From GCA-003244245 sp035606945 (GTDB lineage: Bacteria > Actinomycetota > Actinomycetes > Mycobacteriales > Pseudonocardiaceae): 64,000 nt of DNA. This document shows, piece after piece, positions 34,033 to 44,369 of this stretch; positions within the stretch are counted from its first letter, which is position 1, and every line of letters starts with the position of its first letter. The stretch is taken from NCBI GenBank assembly GCA_035606945.1, contig DATNDR010000011.1, positions 1 through 64,000 on the forward strand, read 5' to 3'. The translations under genes and the position numbers were made by a program. The notes under the pieces were generated by a model, which worked only from the letters and a program-made list of their open reading frames with translations, was not told where the DNA came from and did no database searches.

Positions 34033-34058
34033 GCCCTTGCCCATGTCGGGATGAGGGC
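34033..34058. terminator. Hairpin with half of the palindromic element, between nitrobindin-like gene and uvrC
   Basis: GCCCT (34033-34037) pairs with AGGGC (34054-34058), and inner CCC pairs with GGG. Inside lies CCATGTCGGG, matching one end of the palindromic element of loci A-D. There is no T-run. It may be a remnant of that element or a simple 3'-end hairpin. Confidence 0.35.
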
Positions 34059-34077
34059 AGCCGTAGGCTGCCAGCTG

Positions 34078-36021
34078 ATGGCTGATCCGTACACCTACCG
34101 ACCCGCGCCGGGGACGATCCCCGACGAGCCCGGGGTGTACCGCTTCCGGGACGAGCACGGCCGGGTGATTTACGTCGGCAAGGCGAAGAGCCTGCGCAGC
34201 CGGTTGAATTCCTACTTCGCCGATCTGTCCGGCCTGCACCCGCGGACGCGGCAGATGGTCACCACAGCGGCTTCGGTGGAGTGGACAGTAGTCAGCACCG
34301 AAGTTGAGGCTTTGCAGCTGGAATACAACTGGATCAAGGAATTCGACCCGCGGTTCAATGTGCGTTACCGCGACGACAAGACCTACCCGGTGCTGGCCGT
34401 GACGCTGAACGAAGAATATCCGCGGTTGCACGTTTACCGCGGGCCGCGCCGTCGGGGGGTCCGGTACTTCGGGCCCTACGCGCACGCCTGGGCGATCCGA
34501 GAGACGGTCGACCTGCTCACCCGCGTATTCCCGGCCCGGGTGTGCTCGGCAGGCGTTTTCAAACGACACGGCCAGATCGGCCGGCCTTGCCTGCTCGGCT
34601 ACATCGATAAATGTTCGGCGCCCTGCGTGGGCAACGTTACCGCCGAGGAACACCGCGCTATCGTCGAGGACTTCTGCGATTTCCTGTCCGGCCGCACCGA
34701 CAAGATGATCCGCCGGCTCGAGCGGGAAATGGAGGCGGCGGCTGCCGAGTTGGAATTCGAACGGGCAGCGCGGCTGCGCGACCATCTGGGTGCGCTGCGC
34801 CGGGTGATGGAGAAGCAGGCGGTGGTGCTTGGCGACGGCACCGACGCGGACGTGATCGCTTTCGCCTGCGACGAGCTCGAGGCCGCCGTGCAGGTGTTCC
34901 ACGTTCGCGGCGGGCGGGTTCGCGGCCAGCGCGGCTGGGTGATCGAGAGGGTGGAACAGGTCGATCTGGTCGGCCAGTTCCTGACCCAGTTCTACGGTGA
35001 GCAGGCGGCACTGGCCGGCTCCGAGGATGTCGCTGCTGATGCCCCGGTGCCCCGCGAGGTGCTGGTGCCGGAGCTACCAGACGACCCCGAGGACACCGAC
35101 GCTCTGACCGAGTGGCTTTCCGAACTGCGCGGTTCACGGGTCCAGTTACGGATCCCGCAGCGGGGCGACAAGCGTGCGCTGGCCGAGACCGTGGCACGCA
35201 ACGCCGCGGAGGCCTTCGCGCAGCACAAGCTGCGCCGCGCCGGCGATCTGACCGCGAGGGCCGCGGCGCTGCAGGAGATCCAGGAATACCTCGGGTTGGA
35301 CACCGCACCACTGCGCATCGAATGCATCGACGTCAGCCACGTCCAGGGCAACGATGTGGTGGCCTCGCTGGTGGTCTTCGAAGACGGGTTGGCCCGCAAG
35401 TCGGACTACCGGCGCTTCGCGATCCGCGACGCCGCCGGCGGCGGCCGCTCCGATGACGTGGCTAGCATCGCCGAAGTGGTCCGCCGGCGTTTCGCCCGCC
35501 ACGTGCGGGACAAGGAGACGACCGACAAGCCTGCCCTGGATCCCGACACCGGGCGGCCCCGCAAGTTCGCCTACCCGCCGAACCTGCTCGTGGTCGACGG
35601 CGGTCCGGCACAGGTGGCCGCGGCAGCGCAGGCGTTGTTCGAGCTCGGTGTGACCGAGGTGGCGGTTGCCGGGCTGGCCAAGCGGTTGGAGGAGATCTGG
35701 TTGCCCGGCGAAGCCGATCCGGTGATCCTGCCCCGCAGCAGCGAGGGCCTGTACCTGCTGCAGCGGCTGCGCGACGAGGCGCACCGGTTTGCGATCACCT
35801 ACCACCGGCAGAAACGATCGGCGCGCATGACCAGCTCTGCGTTGGATGACGTCACGGGGCTCGGGCGGGCCCGGCGCACCGCGCTGCTCAAGCACTTCGG
35901 TTCGGTACACCGCATCCGGCAGGCCAGCGTGGCCGAGCTCACCGAGGTACCCGGAGTCGGTCCGAGCACGGCCCGGGCCGTGCTCGCCGCCCTGAGCAGC
36001 ACCAGCGAGGGTGCATCGTGA
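34078..36021 (+). CDS. uvrC: Excinuclease ABC subunit C
   Basis: This nucleotide-excision repair nuclease makes both incisions. The GIY-YIG domain is at the start (IPDEPGVYRFRDEHGRVIYV, GKAKSLRSRLNSYF), a Cys-rich segment follows (PCLLGYIDKCSAPCVG), then UVR motif (ELEFERAARLRDHLGALR), the RNase H-like domain (IECIDVSHVQGNDVVASLVV, LVVDGGPAQV) and a helix-hairpin-helix pair at the end. 647 residues. ATG 34078 fits the family N-terminus better than 34051. Overlaps rapZ by four bases. Confidence 0.95.
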   Translation: MADPYTYRPAPGTIPDEPGVYRFRDEHGRVIYVGKAKSLRSRLNSYFADLSGLHPRTRQMVTTAASVEWTVVSTEVEALQLEYNWIKEFDPRFNVRYRDDKTYPVLAVTLNEEYPRLHVYRGPRRRGVRYFGPYAHAWAIRETVDLLTRVFPARVCSAGVFKRHGQIGRPCLLGYIDKCSAPCVGNVTAEEHRAIVEDFCDFLSGRTDKMIRRLEREMEAAAAELEFERAARLRDHLGALRRVMEKQAVVLGDGTDADVIAFACDELEAAVQVFHVRGGRVRGQRGWVIERVEQVDLVGQFLTQFYGEQAALAGSEDVAADAPVPREVLVPELPDDPEDTDALTEWLSELRGSRVQLRIPQRGDKRALAETVARNAAEAFAQHKLRRAGDLTARAAALQEIQEYLGLDTAPLRIECIDVSHVQGNDVVASLVVFEDGLARKSDYRRFAIRDAAGGGRSDDVASIAEVVRRRFARHVRDKETTDKPALDPDTGRPRKFAYPPNLLVVDGGPAQVAAAAQALFELGVTEVAVAGLAKRLEEIWLPGEADPVILPRSSEGLYLLQRLRDEAHRFAITYHRQKRSARMTSSALDDVTGLGRARRTALLKHFGSVHRIRQASVAELTEVPGVGPSTARAVLAALSSTSEGAS

Positions 36022-36905
36022 CGAGGACTCAGCAGGCACAGGGCGGTATCGAGGTCGCCGTGGTCTCCGGGCTGTCCGGAGCCGGTCGCAGCACGGCCGC
36101 CAAGGTGCTGGAGGACCTCGGCTGGTTCGTGGTCGACAACCTGCCTCCCGAACTGATCGCCACCATGGTCGAGCTGGGCGCCCGCTCGCAGGGCGTGGTG
36201 ACCCGGGTGGCGGTGGTCATGGACGTACGCAGCCGTGCGTTCACCGGTGACCTGGCCGCCGTGATCAAGGACTTGGACGCTCGCGGTTACCGACCCAAGG
36301 TGCTGTATCTGGAAGCCACCGATGCAGTGCTGATCCGCCGCTTCGAGCAGGTCCGGCGCAGCCACCCGCTGCACAGCGATGGCCGTCTGGTCGACGGGAT
36401 CACCGCGGAGCGGGCACTGCTCGCCCCGCTGCGCGATGAGGCGGACTTGGTGCTGGACACCACCGGGCTGTCGGTGCACCAGCTGCGGGCCAAGATCGAG
36501 CACGCCTTCGGTGGAGAATCGAGCACCTGTACCCGGGTCACCGTGGTGTCCTTCGGCTACAAATACGGCCTTCCGATGGACTCCGATCTGGTGATCGACG
36601 TGCGATTCCTGCCCAATCCATTCTGGATCCCGGAATTGCGCGAGTTTACCGGCCTGGAAGCCGACGTGCGCAATTATGTGCTGTCTCAGGAAGGTGCCGA
36701 AGAATTCCTCGACCGGTACCTGGAGTTGCTGCGATTGATCAGCGGTGGTTACCGTCGGGAGGGTAAGCGGTACCTGACCATCGCAGTGGGCTGCACCGGT
36801 GGTAAACACCGCAGCGTGGTCGTTTCCGAGGCGCTGGCCTCCCGGCTCGGCCAAGACGACGGGATGACCGTCAAGGTGGTGCACCGGGATGTGGGCCGCG
36901 AGTGA
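36018..36905 (+). CDS. rapZ: RapZ/YvcJ-family nucleotide-binding protein
   Basis: The 295-residue P-loop protein has Walker A VSGLSGAGRSTAAKVLEDLG (Arg where Lys is usual, as is common in actinobacterial members), VVDNLPPELI, and a C-terminal domain with YKYGLPMDSDLVIDVRFLPN and GCTGGKHRSV. In enterobacteria RapZ controls GlmS via small RNA; in actinobacteria the role is less clear but the uvrC-rapZ-yvcK-whiA order is conserved. Overlaps on both sides show coupling. Confidence 0.94.
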   Translation: MTRTQQAQGGIEVAVVSGLSGAGRSTAAKVLEDLGWFVVDNLPPELIATMVELGARSQGVVTRVAVVMDVRSRAFTGDLAAVIKDLDARGYRPKVLYLEATDAVLIRRFEQVRRSHPLHSDGRLVDGITAERALLAPLRDEADLVLDTTGLSVHQLRAKIEHAFGGESSTCTRVTVVSFGYKYGLPMDSDLVIDVRFLPNPFWIPELREFTGLEADVRNYVLSQEGAEEFLDRYLELLRLISGGYRREGKRYLTIAVGCTGGKHRSVVVSEALASRLGQDDGMTVKVVHRDVGRE

Positions 36906-37918
36906 CCCGCGCTCTGAAGGCCGTTGCGCTGGGCGGCGGCCACGGACTGTACGCCACGTTGCTGGCGTTGCGGACCATCACGAAGGACGTCACCGCAGTG
37001 GTCACGGTGGCCGATGACGGTGGATCGTCCGGGCGACTGCGCCGGGAACTGGGAGTCCTGCCGCCGGGGGACCTGCGGATGGCGTTGACCGCTCTTGCTG
37101 CCGGCGGCGGCGACGCCGGTCGCTGGCGCCAGGTGTTCGCACATCGCTTCGGTGGTAGTGGGGCGCTGGCCGGGCACGCCGTGGGCAATCTGGTAATGGC
37201 CGGGTTGCTGGAGGTGCTGGGCGATCCGGTGGCGATGCTCGACGAGGCCTGCCGGCTGCTCGGCGTCACTGGACGGGTCCTGCCGATGACCGCTCAACCA
37301 CTCGACATCGAAGCTGACGTGGCGGGTCTGGACGGTGATCCGGCCACGTTGCGGCGGATCCGCGGCCAGGTGGCGGTGGCTAGCACGCCGGGGCGAGTAC
37401 ACCGGGTGTGGCTGCGACCCGACCGGCCGCAGGCCTGCGTCGAGGCGGTCCGTGCGGTCGGTGACGCCGATCTCGTGGTGCTCGGACCCGGCTCGTGGTT
37501 CACCAGCGTGCTCCCACACCTGCTGGTTCCCGATCTAGCCACTGCCCTGGCCACCACTATGGCTCGCCGTATCCTGATCCTCAATCTGGTCCCGCAACCG
37601 GGTGAGACTGCCGGGTTCTCCCCGGAGCAGCACCTGACCGTGCTCCTGGATCACGCACCGCCCGGATTCACCGTGCACGGGATCCTCGCCGACGTCGACA
37701 CGGTTCCGGTGCCCGCTCGGTTGCACCGCTGTGCGCGGGCGCTCGGCGGGCACGCGTACCTTGACCGGGTCGCTGACGACGGATCCACCGATCGCCACGA
37801 TCCGGTCGCGCTGGCCGCAGCACTACGTCGGATACTGGGGCAAAGTATCGACACGGTGGACACGCCTGGCGATCGAAAGTCGGACCTGCAAGGGGAGGAG
37901 AAGCGCCGGTGGCCATGA
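36902..37918 (+). CDS. yvcK: YvcK/CuvA family UDP-GlcNAc-binding protein
   Basis: The 338-residue protein opens VALGGGHGLYATLLALR and has VTVADDGGSSGRLRRELGVL, then GHAVGNLVMAGLLE and VLGPGSWFTSVLPHLL, all YvcK signatures. Members bind UDP-GlcNAc and are needed for cell-wall homeostasis on gluconeogenic carbon. Coupled to rapZ (GTGA) and overlapping whiA by 10 bases. Confidence 0.93.
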   Translation: MTRALKAVALGGGHGLYATLLALRTITKDVTAVVTVADDGGSSGRLRRELGVLPPGDLRMALTALAAGGGDAGRWRQVFAHRFGGSGALAGHAVGNLVMAGLLEVLGDPVAMLDEACRLLGVTGRVLPMTAQPLDIEADVAGLDGDPATLRRIRGQVAVASTPGRVHRVWLRPDRPQACVEAVRAVGDADLVVLGPGSWFTSVLPHLLVPDLATALATTMARRILILNLVPQPGETAGFSPEQHLTVLLDHAPPGFTVHGILADVDTVPVPARLHRCARALGGHAYLDRVADDGSTDRHDPVALAAALRRILGQSIDTVDTPGDRKSDLQGEEKRRWP

Positions 37919-38889
37919 CCTCCGCCGTCAAGGACGAGCTGAGTCGGCTGCGGGTGACCAAGACCTGCTGCCGGCGAGCCGAGGTCTCCTCCCTATTGCG
38001 CTTCGCCGGGGGGCTGCACATCATCGCCGGGCGCGTCGTGGTGGAAGCCGAGCTGGACACCGGCGCCACCGCTCGCCGGCTGCGCCGGGAGGTGCACGAA
38101 CTTTATGGGCACACCTCCGACGTACACCTGATCACGGCCGGTGGGTTGCGCAAGGGCACCTGTTACGTGGTGCGCATAGTCCGGGACGGCGAGGGGTTGG
38201 CCCGCCAGACCGGTCTGCTGGACGTCCGCGGCCGGCCGGTGCGGGGATTGCCCCCGCAAGTGGTCTCCGGGGGCATCTGTGACGCCGAGGCGTCCTGGCG
38301 GGGTGCCTTCCTCGCGCACGGGTCGCTCACCGAGCCGGGCCGCTCGGCGGCGCTGGAAGTGACCTGCCCCGGACCGGAAGCCGCGCTGGCTCTGGTGGGA
38401 GCCGCCCGCCGGCTGGGCATCTCAGCCAAGGCACGGGAGGTTCGAGGTGCCGACCGGGTGGTGATCCGGGACGGGGACGCCATCGGGGCACTGCTCACCC
38501 GGCTCGGCGCGCATGACTCCGTGCTGGCCTGGGAAGAGCGCCGGGTGCGCCGCGAGGTCCGCGCCACCGCCAACCGCCTGGCCAACTTCGATGACGCCAA
38601 CCTACGGCGATCCGCCCGCGCGGCGGTGGCGTCGGCGGCGCGGGTCTCCCGGGCCTTGGACCTGCTCGGTGGGGACATCCCGGGACATCTGCTCACCGCT
38701 GGTCGGCTGCGCCTGGAGCACCGGCAGGCCTCCCTGGAGGAGCTGGGCCAACTCGCCGACCCGCCGTTGACCAAAGATGCCGTCGCAGGCCGCATCCGCC
38801 GCCTACTCGCGATGGCGGACCGCAAAGCCGAGGAACTCGGCGTCCCGGACACCGAATCCGCCATCACGCCCGACATGCTCGACGCCTGA
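37909..38889 (+). CDS. whiA: DNA-binding protein WhiA
   Basis: The 326-residue regulator has a degenerate LAGLIDADG homing-endonuclease-like N-terminus (MTSAVKDELSRLRVTKTCCR, LSSLLRFAGGLHI-like region, VSGGICDAEASWRGAFLAHG) and a C-terminal helix-turn-helix (LEELGQLADPPLTKDAVAGR). In Streptomyces WhiA works with WhiB to start sporulation septation. Start GTG 37909 or ATG 37915, behind GGGGAGGAG. Confidence 0.94.
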   Translation: MAMTSAVKDELSRLRVTKTCCRRAEVSSLLRFAGGLHIIAGRVVVEAELDTGATARRLRREVHELYGHTSDVHLITAGGLRKGTCYVVRIVRDGEGLARQTGLLDVRGRPVRGLPPQVVSGGICDAEASWRGAFLAHGSLTEPGRSAALEVTCPGPEAALALVGAARRLGISAKAREVRGADRVVIRDGDAIGALLTRLGAHDSVLAWEERRVRREVRATANRLANFDDANLRRSARAAVASAARVSRALDLLGGDIPGHLLTAGRLRLEHRQASLEELGQLADPPLTKDAVAGRIRRLLAMADRKAEELGVPDTESAITPDMLDA

Positions 38890-38896
38890 CACGCAC

Positions 38897-38949
38897 TCAG
38901 CGGGCGCAACGGGGCAAAGGGGTGCCGTTAACCCCGCTCAGCCCGCTGA
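38897..38949 (+). terminator. Possible long hairpin after whiA
   Basis: TCAGCGGGC (38897-38905) is perfectly complementary to GCCCGCTGA (38941-38949), just after the whiA stop, with a 35-base loop containing further GGGG/CCCC pairs. No T-run follows. It could separate the uvrC-whiA operon from gap; the 155 bases after it should hold the gap promoter. Confidence 0.4.
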
Positions 38950-39104
38950 ATGCGGCCAGCTCTGCGGGGAACAACCCTGCGGCTCCCCCTCCCGGGGGTC
39001 CTGCGCGGTGGGCACTGCCCGATAGGGTTGCGCTCCAAAGCGTAGAGACGGCAGTTCGGGCCGGCCGTGCCGCCGGTAGTCGTGTGGAGAGGGAGAGGGA
39101 GATC

Positions 39105-40105
<1,001 letters not shown>

Positions 40106-40109
<4 letters not shown>

Positions 40110-41302
40110 GGACGCTCGACGACCTGCTTGCCGACGGCGTGTCCGGCCGGACGGTGCTGGTTCGAGCTGATCTCAACGTGCCGCTGGACGGGGCGCGCAT
40201 CACTGATGACGGCCGGATCCGAGCCTCATTGCCCACCCTGCGAGCACTGACCGGCGCCGGGGCCCGGGTGGTGGTGACCGCGCATCTCGGCCGCCCCAAA
40301 GGCGCACCGGATCCGGCGTACTCGCTGGCTCCGGTCGCCACCCGGCTCGGCGAGCTGTTGGACGCCCCAGTGGCCGCTGCCACCGACGTTGTCGGTGAAT
40401 CGGCTCACGCGGCGGTGGCCGGCCTCGTCGGCGGGGGAATCGCGCTACTGGAAAACGTCCGCTTCGACCCGCGCGAGACGTCCAAGGATCCCGACGAGCG
40501 GGGTGCGTTGGCCGGTGAACTCGCCACCCTGGTGGGCCCCGACGGCGCGTTCGTCTCCGACGGCTTCGGTGTGGTGCACCGCGCGCAGGCCTCGGTCGTC
40601 GAGGTTGCCGAACGCTTGCCCGGCTATGCCGGCACGCTGGTGGTCGACGAGCTGACCACCCTGCGCCGGCTCACCGACGCGCCGGAGCGCCCCTATGCCG
40701 TCGTGCTGGGCGGCTCGAAGGTCTCCGACAAGCTCACGGTGATCGAGGCGCTACTGCCGAAGGTGGACACCCTGCTCGTCGGCGGCGGGATGTGTTTCAC
40801 CTTCCTCGCGGCTCTCGGTCACCCGGTCGGAGAGTCGCTGCTGGAAAAGGACATGGTCGACGTGTGCGCCCGGCTGCTGAAGGTTTCCGGCGACACCATC
40901 CGGTTACCCGGTGACGTGGTGGTCGCCGACAAGTTCGCCGCTGACGCGAACACCCGCACGGTGCCCGCAGACGCCATCCCGGACGGGTGGCTGGGCCTGG
41001 ACATCGGCCCGGAGACGGTGGGCGACTTCGCTGCGGCGCTGGCCGGGGCTGCCACCGTGTTCTGGAACGGCCCGATGGGGGTGTTCGAAATGGAGCCCTT
41101 CGCGGCGGGCACCCGTGGGGTTGCGGAGGCCATCGCGGGATCCGGTGCGTTCAGCGTCGTCGGCGGCGGTGACTCAGCCGCCGCAGTGCGGCTGCTCGGG
41201 CTGCCGGAGGACGGGTTCTCGCACATCTCCACCGGCGGGGGCGCGTCGCTGGAGTTTCTGGAGGGCAAGACATTGCCCGGTGTCGCGGTGCTGGAGACTT
41301 AG
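40106..41302 (+). CDS. pgk: Phosphoglycerate kinase
   Basis: The 398-residue enzyme transfers phosphate from 1,3-bisphosphoglycerate to ADP. Motifs: VLVRADLNVPLDG, VVTAHLGRPKG, LENVRFDPRE, VLGGSKVSDKLTVIEALL and a nucleotide loop FSVVGGGDSAAAV. GTG start overlaps the gap stop (GTGA) and the stop is 3 bases from tpiA. Confidence 0.96.
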
Positions 41303-41305
41303 CGG

Positions 41306-42091
41306 ATGGCTCGCCAACCGTTGATCGCCGGCAACTGGAAGATGAACCTGCACCACCTGGAGGCCATCGCCCTGGTGCAGAAGCTCGCCTTCGCGCTGCC
41401 CGAGAAGTACTTCGCCAAGGTCGAGGTGGCGGTGCTGGTGCCGTTCACCGCGTTGCGCAGCGTCCAGTCCCTGATCGAGGGGGACAAGATGCTGATCCGC
41501 TACGGCGCCCAGGACCTGTCGCCCAAGGACTCCGGCGCCTATACCGGTGACGTGTCGGGAGCGATGCTGGCCAAGCTGGATTGCAGCTACGTCATCGTGG
41601 GCCATTCCGAGCGGCGCGAATACCACGGCGAGGATGACGCGCTGGTGGGCAGCAAGGTGAGGGCTGCGCTGCGCCACGGGCTGGTGCCGATCCTGTGCGT
41701 GGGTGAGGGCCTGGAGATCCGCGAGGCCGGTGGGCAGCTGGCACACAGCACCGATCAGCTGCGGGCCGCGCTCAAGGGCCTGTCCGCTGATCAGGTCCGG
41801 ACCATCGTGATCGCCTACGAGCCGATCTGGGCGATCGGCACCGGGCGGGTCGCCACTCCGGCCGACGCGCAGGAGGTCTGTGGCGCGCTGCGGGAGGCGC
41901 TGGCGGACAAGTATGGGGCGCAGGTCGCCGACGAGGTCCGGGTGCTCTACGGCGGATCGGTTAAATCGAGCAATGTCGCCGATCTGGTTGCCGAGCCCGA
42001 CATCGACGGCGCGCTGGTGGGCGGTGCCAGCCTGGATGCCGACGAGTTCGCGAAACTCTGCGCCTTGGCCGCGGGCGGCCCGCTACCGTAA
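41306..42091 (+). CDS. tpiA: Triosephosphate isomerase
   Basis: The 261-residue TIM barrel has GNWKMNLHHLEA, VIVGHSERREYHGED with catalytic His, IAYEPIWAIGTGRVAT with catalytic Glu and the flexible loop, and VLYGGSVKSSN. Follows pgk closely in the glycolytic operon. Confidence 0.96.
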   Translation: MARQPLIAGNWKMNLHHLEAIALVQKLAFALPEKYFAKVEVAVLVPFTALRSVQSLIEGDKMLIRYGAQDLSPKDSGAYTGDVSGAMLAKLDCSYVIVGHSERREYHGEDDALVGSKVRAALRHGLVPILCVGEGLEIREAGGQLAHSTDQLRAALKGLSADQVRTIVIAYEPIWAIGTGRVATPADAQEVCGALREALADKYGAQVADEVRVLYGGSVKSSNVADLVAEPDIDGALVGGASLDADEFAKLCALAAGGPLP

Positions 42092-42194
42092 CGGGGGACA
42101 ATGTGCCGAGCCACGCTGACTACGAGGCCGGGGTCCCCATCGATATCTGCGACGGAGTAATCTTGCAAATCAGTCGTCGTCCGACGAGGGTGTG

Positions 42195-42428
42195 ATGAAG
42201 CTCTTCCTGCAGATCTTGCTCCTGGTCACCAGCATCGCGCTGATCCTGCTGATCCTGTTGCATCGAAGCCGCGGGGGAGGGCTGTCGAGTTTGTTCGGCG
42301 GCGGTGTGCAATCGAGCCTGTCCGGCTCCAGCGTCGTGGAGAAGAACCTGGATCGGCTGACGCTGTTCGTCAGCTCTGTGTGGGTGATCTCCATCGTGGG
42401 GATCGGGCTTCTGATCAAGATTGGCTGA
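42195..42428 (+). CDS. secG: Preprotein translocase subunit SecG
   Basis: The 77-residue protein has two helices (LFLQILLLVTSIALILLILL and LTLFVSSVWVISIVGIGLLI) joined by the conserved loop HRSRGGGLSSLFGGGVQSSL. It helps the SecYEG pore. ATG 42195 behind GAGG; GTG 42192 is adjacent. SecG follows tpiA in many actinobacteria. Confidence 0.93.
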   Translation: MKLFLQILLLVTSIALILLILLHRSRGGGLSSLFGGGVQSSLSGSSVVEKNLDRLTLFVSSVWVISIVGIGLLIKIG

Positions 42429-42475
42429 GCACGCCCCGGGCGGTGCCCGGGCGGTTCCGCGAGGTGAGGCAATCA

Positions 42476-42817
42476 ATGGCAAGTGGCAACGCCATCCGCG
42501 GTACGCGGGTCGGAGCAGGGCCCATGGGGGAATCTGAGCGGGGAGAGACCGCTCCCCGTCACCGGGTGTCCTACTGGTGCGCGAACGGGCACGAGTCTCA
42601 GCCGTCGTTCGCAGTGGACGCCGAGCTACCTGAATTGTGGGATTGCCCACGCTGTGGGTTCCCGGCCGGCCGTAATGAGCAGCGGCCACCGGACGCACCG
42701 CGTAACGAGCCGTACAAAACCCATCTGGCCTACGTCAAGGAGCGCCGATCGGACGCCGACGGCGAGGCGATCCTGGCGGAGGCCTTGGCCAGGCTGAAAG
42801 AATCCCGCGAGCTGTAA
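42476..42817 (+). CDS. rbpA: RNA polymerase-binding protein RbpA
   Basis: This 113-residue actinobacterial transcription activator binds RNA polymerase and the housekeeping sigma factor. It opens MASGNAIRGTRVGAGPMGES, the sigma-contacting basic and RbpA-specific region is at the end (LAYVKERRSDADGEAILAEA), and the central ribbon has Cys 35, His 39, Cys 57 and Cys 60, the zinc-binding set seen in Streptomyces RbpA. ATG 42476 lies behind GAGGTGAGG. Confidence 0.94.
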   Translation: MASGNAIRGTRVGAGPMGESERGETAPRHRVSYWCANGHESQPSFAVDAELPELWDCPRCGFPAGRNEQRPPDAPRNEPYKTHLAYVKERRSDADGEAILAEALARLKESREL

Positions 42818-42921
42818 ATCTTCGCGAGCTGTAGGAAGGTCAGCCGTTCCCGCGTGCCCCGCCGCCGTGCGGCACGACCGGAAGTGGTCGGGCAGGTGGC
42901 GGGGTCCAGCAACGGCTCAGC

Positions 42922-43371
42922 TCAAGCGGCTTGGCATCCCTGGGTATCCCCCTCGATGAGCAATCCGTAAGAGCATCTGACGGCCCGACTCGTCCCCTTC
43001 CAGCTGAACATCGACGTCACCGCGTGGATGTCTGACCGGTACTGCGCGGTTCGGTCGATGCTGTCGCCTTGTATCCTCGGATGCTCCGCGTCGAGGCCGC
43101 CCGTGGCTCCCTGGGTGGGAAGCTCTTGGACGAACGCTGCGGGTGCCGTGGCGATCAGGTGGCCGACCTGGGCGAGTGCTACCGGGGCCGTGCCCAGCAG
43201 CAGTCCCGCGACGATCGCGGACGCGGCGATGAGGCGGATGCAGGAAAGGTCCGGGTGGACTCTCCGGTAAGGACCCTCCGGAAGGGCAACTTGGGTAACG
43301 TCGCCGGAACGGTCCGCAGATGCGCTTTGAATCGGTGGCCCGACAGCGCGGGTATCAACTAGGTCCCCCAT
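42922..43371 (-). CDS. Putative exported protein, unknown family
   Basis: The 149-residue protein starts at ATG 43371 behind GGAGAG. About 44 residues precede a hydrophobic segment LIAASAIVAGLLLGTAPVAL with a possible cleavage site (ALAQ). The mature part is about 80 residues (QVGHLIATAPAAFVQELPTQ ...) with two Cys (RCSYG, QGCQ) near the end that could form a disulfide. The long N-region before the hydrophobic core is unusual; internal starts would shorten it. A longer frame to 44028 is an antisense artefact over pgl. No family recognised. Confidence 0.6.
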   Translation of the reverse strand: MGDLVDTRAVGPPIQSASADRSGDVTQVALPEGPYRRVHPDLSCIRLIAASAIVAGLLLGTAPVALAQVGHLIATAPAAFVQELPTQGATGGLDAEHPRIQGDSIDRTAQYRSDIHAVTSMFSWKGTSRAVRCSYGLLIEGDTQGCQAA

Positions 43372-43595
43372 GTCTGTCACTCTCCGTAATCGTGCGACGA
43401 CATCAGGCGTCGCTCGGCTCGTACACCCAAGACATACCGGCCGCGCATCGACCGGTCCTCCCGCAATGTGAGGAGGTTTCCTCAGCCTGATGGAGTAGGC
43501 GGCCCACCTGGTGGCTGCCAGCTGCTGGCTCCTGTCATCACCGGGCAAGGAAGCGCGACACACCGAGCATCGGAGCGCGACACGCGCGGGGAAGG

Positions 43596-44369
43596 TCAGC
43601 GGGTGAGAAGTTCCGGGGGGAGTTTGGCGGCGGCGGCCCGGTCCAGTAGCCACAGCGTGCGGCGGCGGCCTGTTGCGCCGGCGGCAGGGACCCGTACCTC
43701 TCCGGCGCCGCGCAGTGCCATCGACACCGCCGCGGCCTTCTGAAGCCCGGAGACGATCAACCACACCTCGGCAGCGCACCGGATGGCTGGCAGGGTCAGG
43801 CTGATCCGGGTGGGCGGCGGTTTGGGACTGCCCCGCACGCCGATCACCGCGCGCTCGGTCTCGTACACCGCAGGGGAGCCGGGGAAAACCGATGCGACGT
43901 GGCCCTCCTCGCCGATGCCGAGAAGGCAGATGTCGAACGACGGCGCCAGGCCGCGGTCCTCCGGCCGCTGCCGGTTCAGCAATAGCTCCTCGTAGGCATT
44001 CGCCGCGGCGTCCGGATCGTTGCCCCAAGGACCGTCCGAGGCTGCCATCGGGTATACCCGGGCAGGATCCACGCCGACGTGGTCGAGCAGCGCCTCGCGT
44101 GCCTGGGTTTCGTTGCGCTCCGGGTGACCACCCGGCAGGAAGCGCTCGTCACCCCAGTAGATGTCCAGTTCTCGCCAGTCCACCGCCGTCGCACCCTGCG
44201 TGTTCGCCAACTCACGCAGTACCGCGACCCCGATTCCGCCACCGGTCAGTACCAGCGACGCCGATCCGGCGGCCGTCTGGATGTCCACGATCCGGGTGAT
44301 CAACCGGGCCGCCGCGGCGGCGGCGAGCACCTCGGCGGTGGCATGCACCACCACGTCGGGACGGCTCAC
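43596..44369 (-). CDS. pgl: 6-phosphogluconolactonase
   Basis: The 257-residue DevB-type lactonase acts in the oxidative pentose-phosphate pathway. Seen: SLVLTGGGIGVAVLRELA, IYWGDERFLPGGHPERNETQ, ICLLGIGEEGHVASVFPGSP and RISLTLPAI. ATGA overlap with the upstream opcA stop. Minus-strand cluster tkt-tal-pgi-zwf ... opcA-pgl. Confidence 0.92.
   Translation of the reverse strand: MSRPDVVVHATAEVLAAAAAARLITRIVDIQTAAGSASLVLTGGGIGVAVLRELANTQGATAVDWRELDIYWGDERFLPGGHPERNETQAREALLDHVGVDPARVYPMAASDGPWGNDPDAAANAYEELLLNRQRPEDRGLAPSFDICLLGIGEEGHVASVFPGSPAVYETERAVIGVRGSPKPPPTRISLTLPAIRCAAEVWLIVSGLQKAAAVSMALRGAGEVRVPAAGATGRRRTLWLLDRAAAAKLPPELLTR

Noticed and set aside
42922..44028. 368-codon minus-strand frame extending the exported protein upstream
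   Set aside because: The upstream two thirds lie in the wrong frame over pgl and are Arg/Gly/Pro-rich; a good start with GGAGAG exists at 43371.
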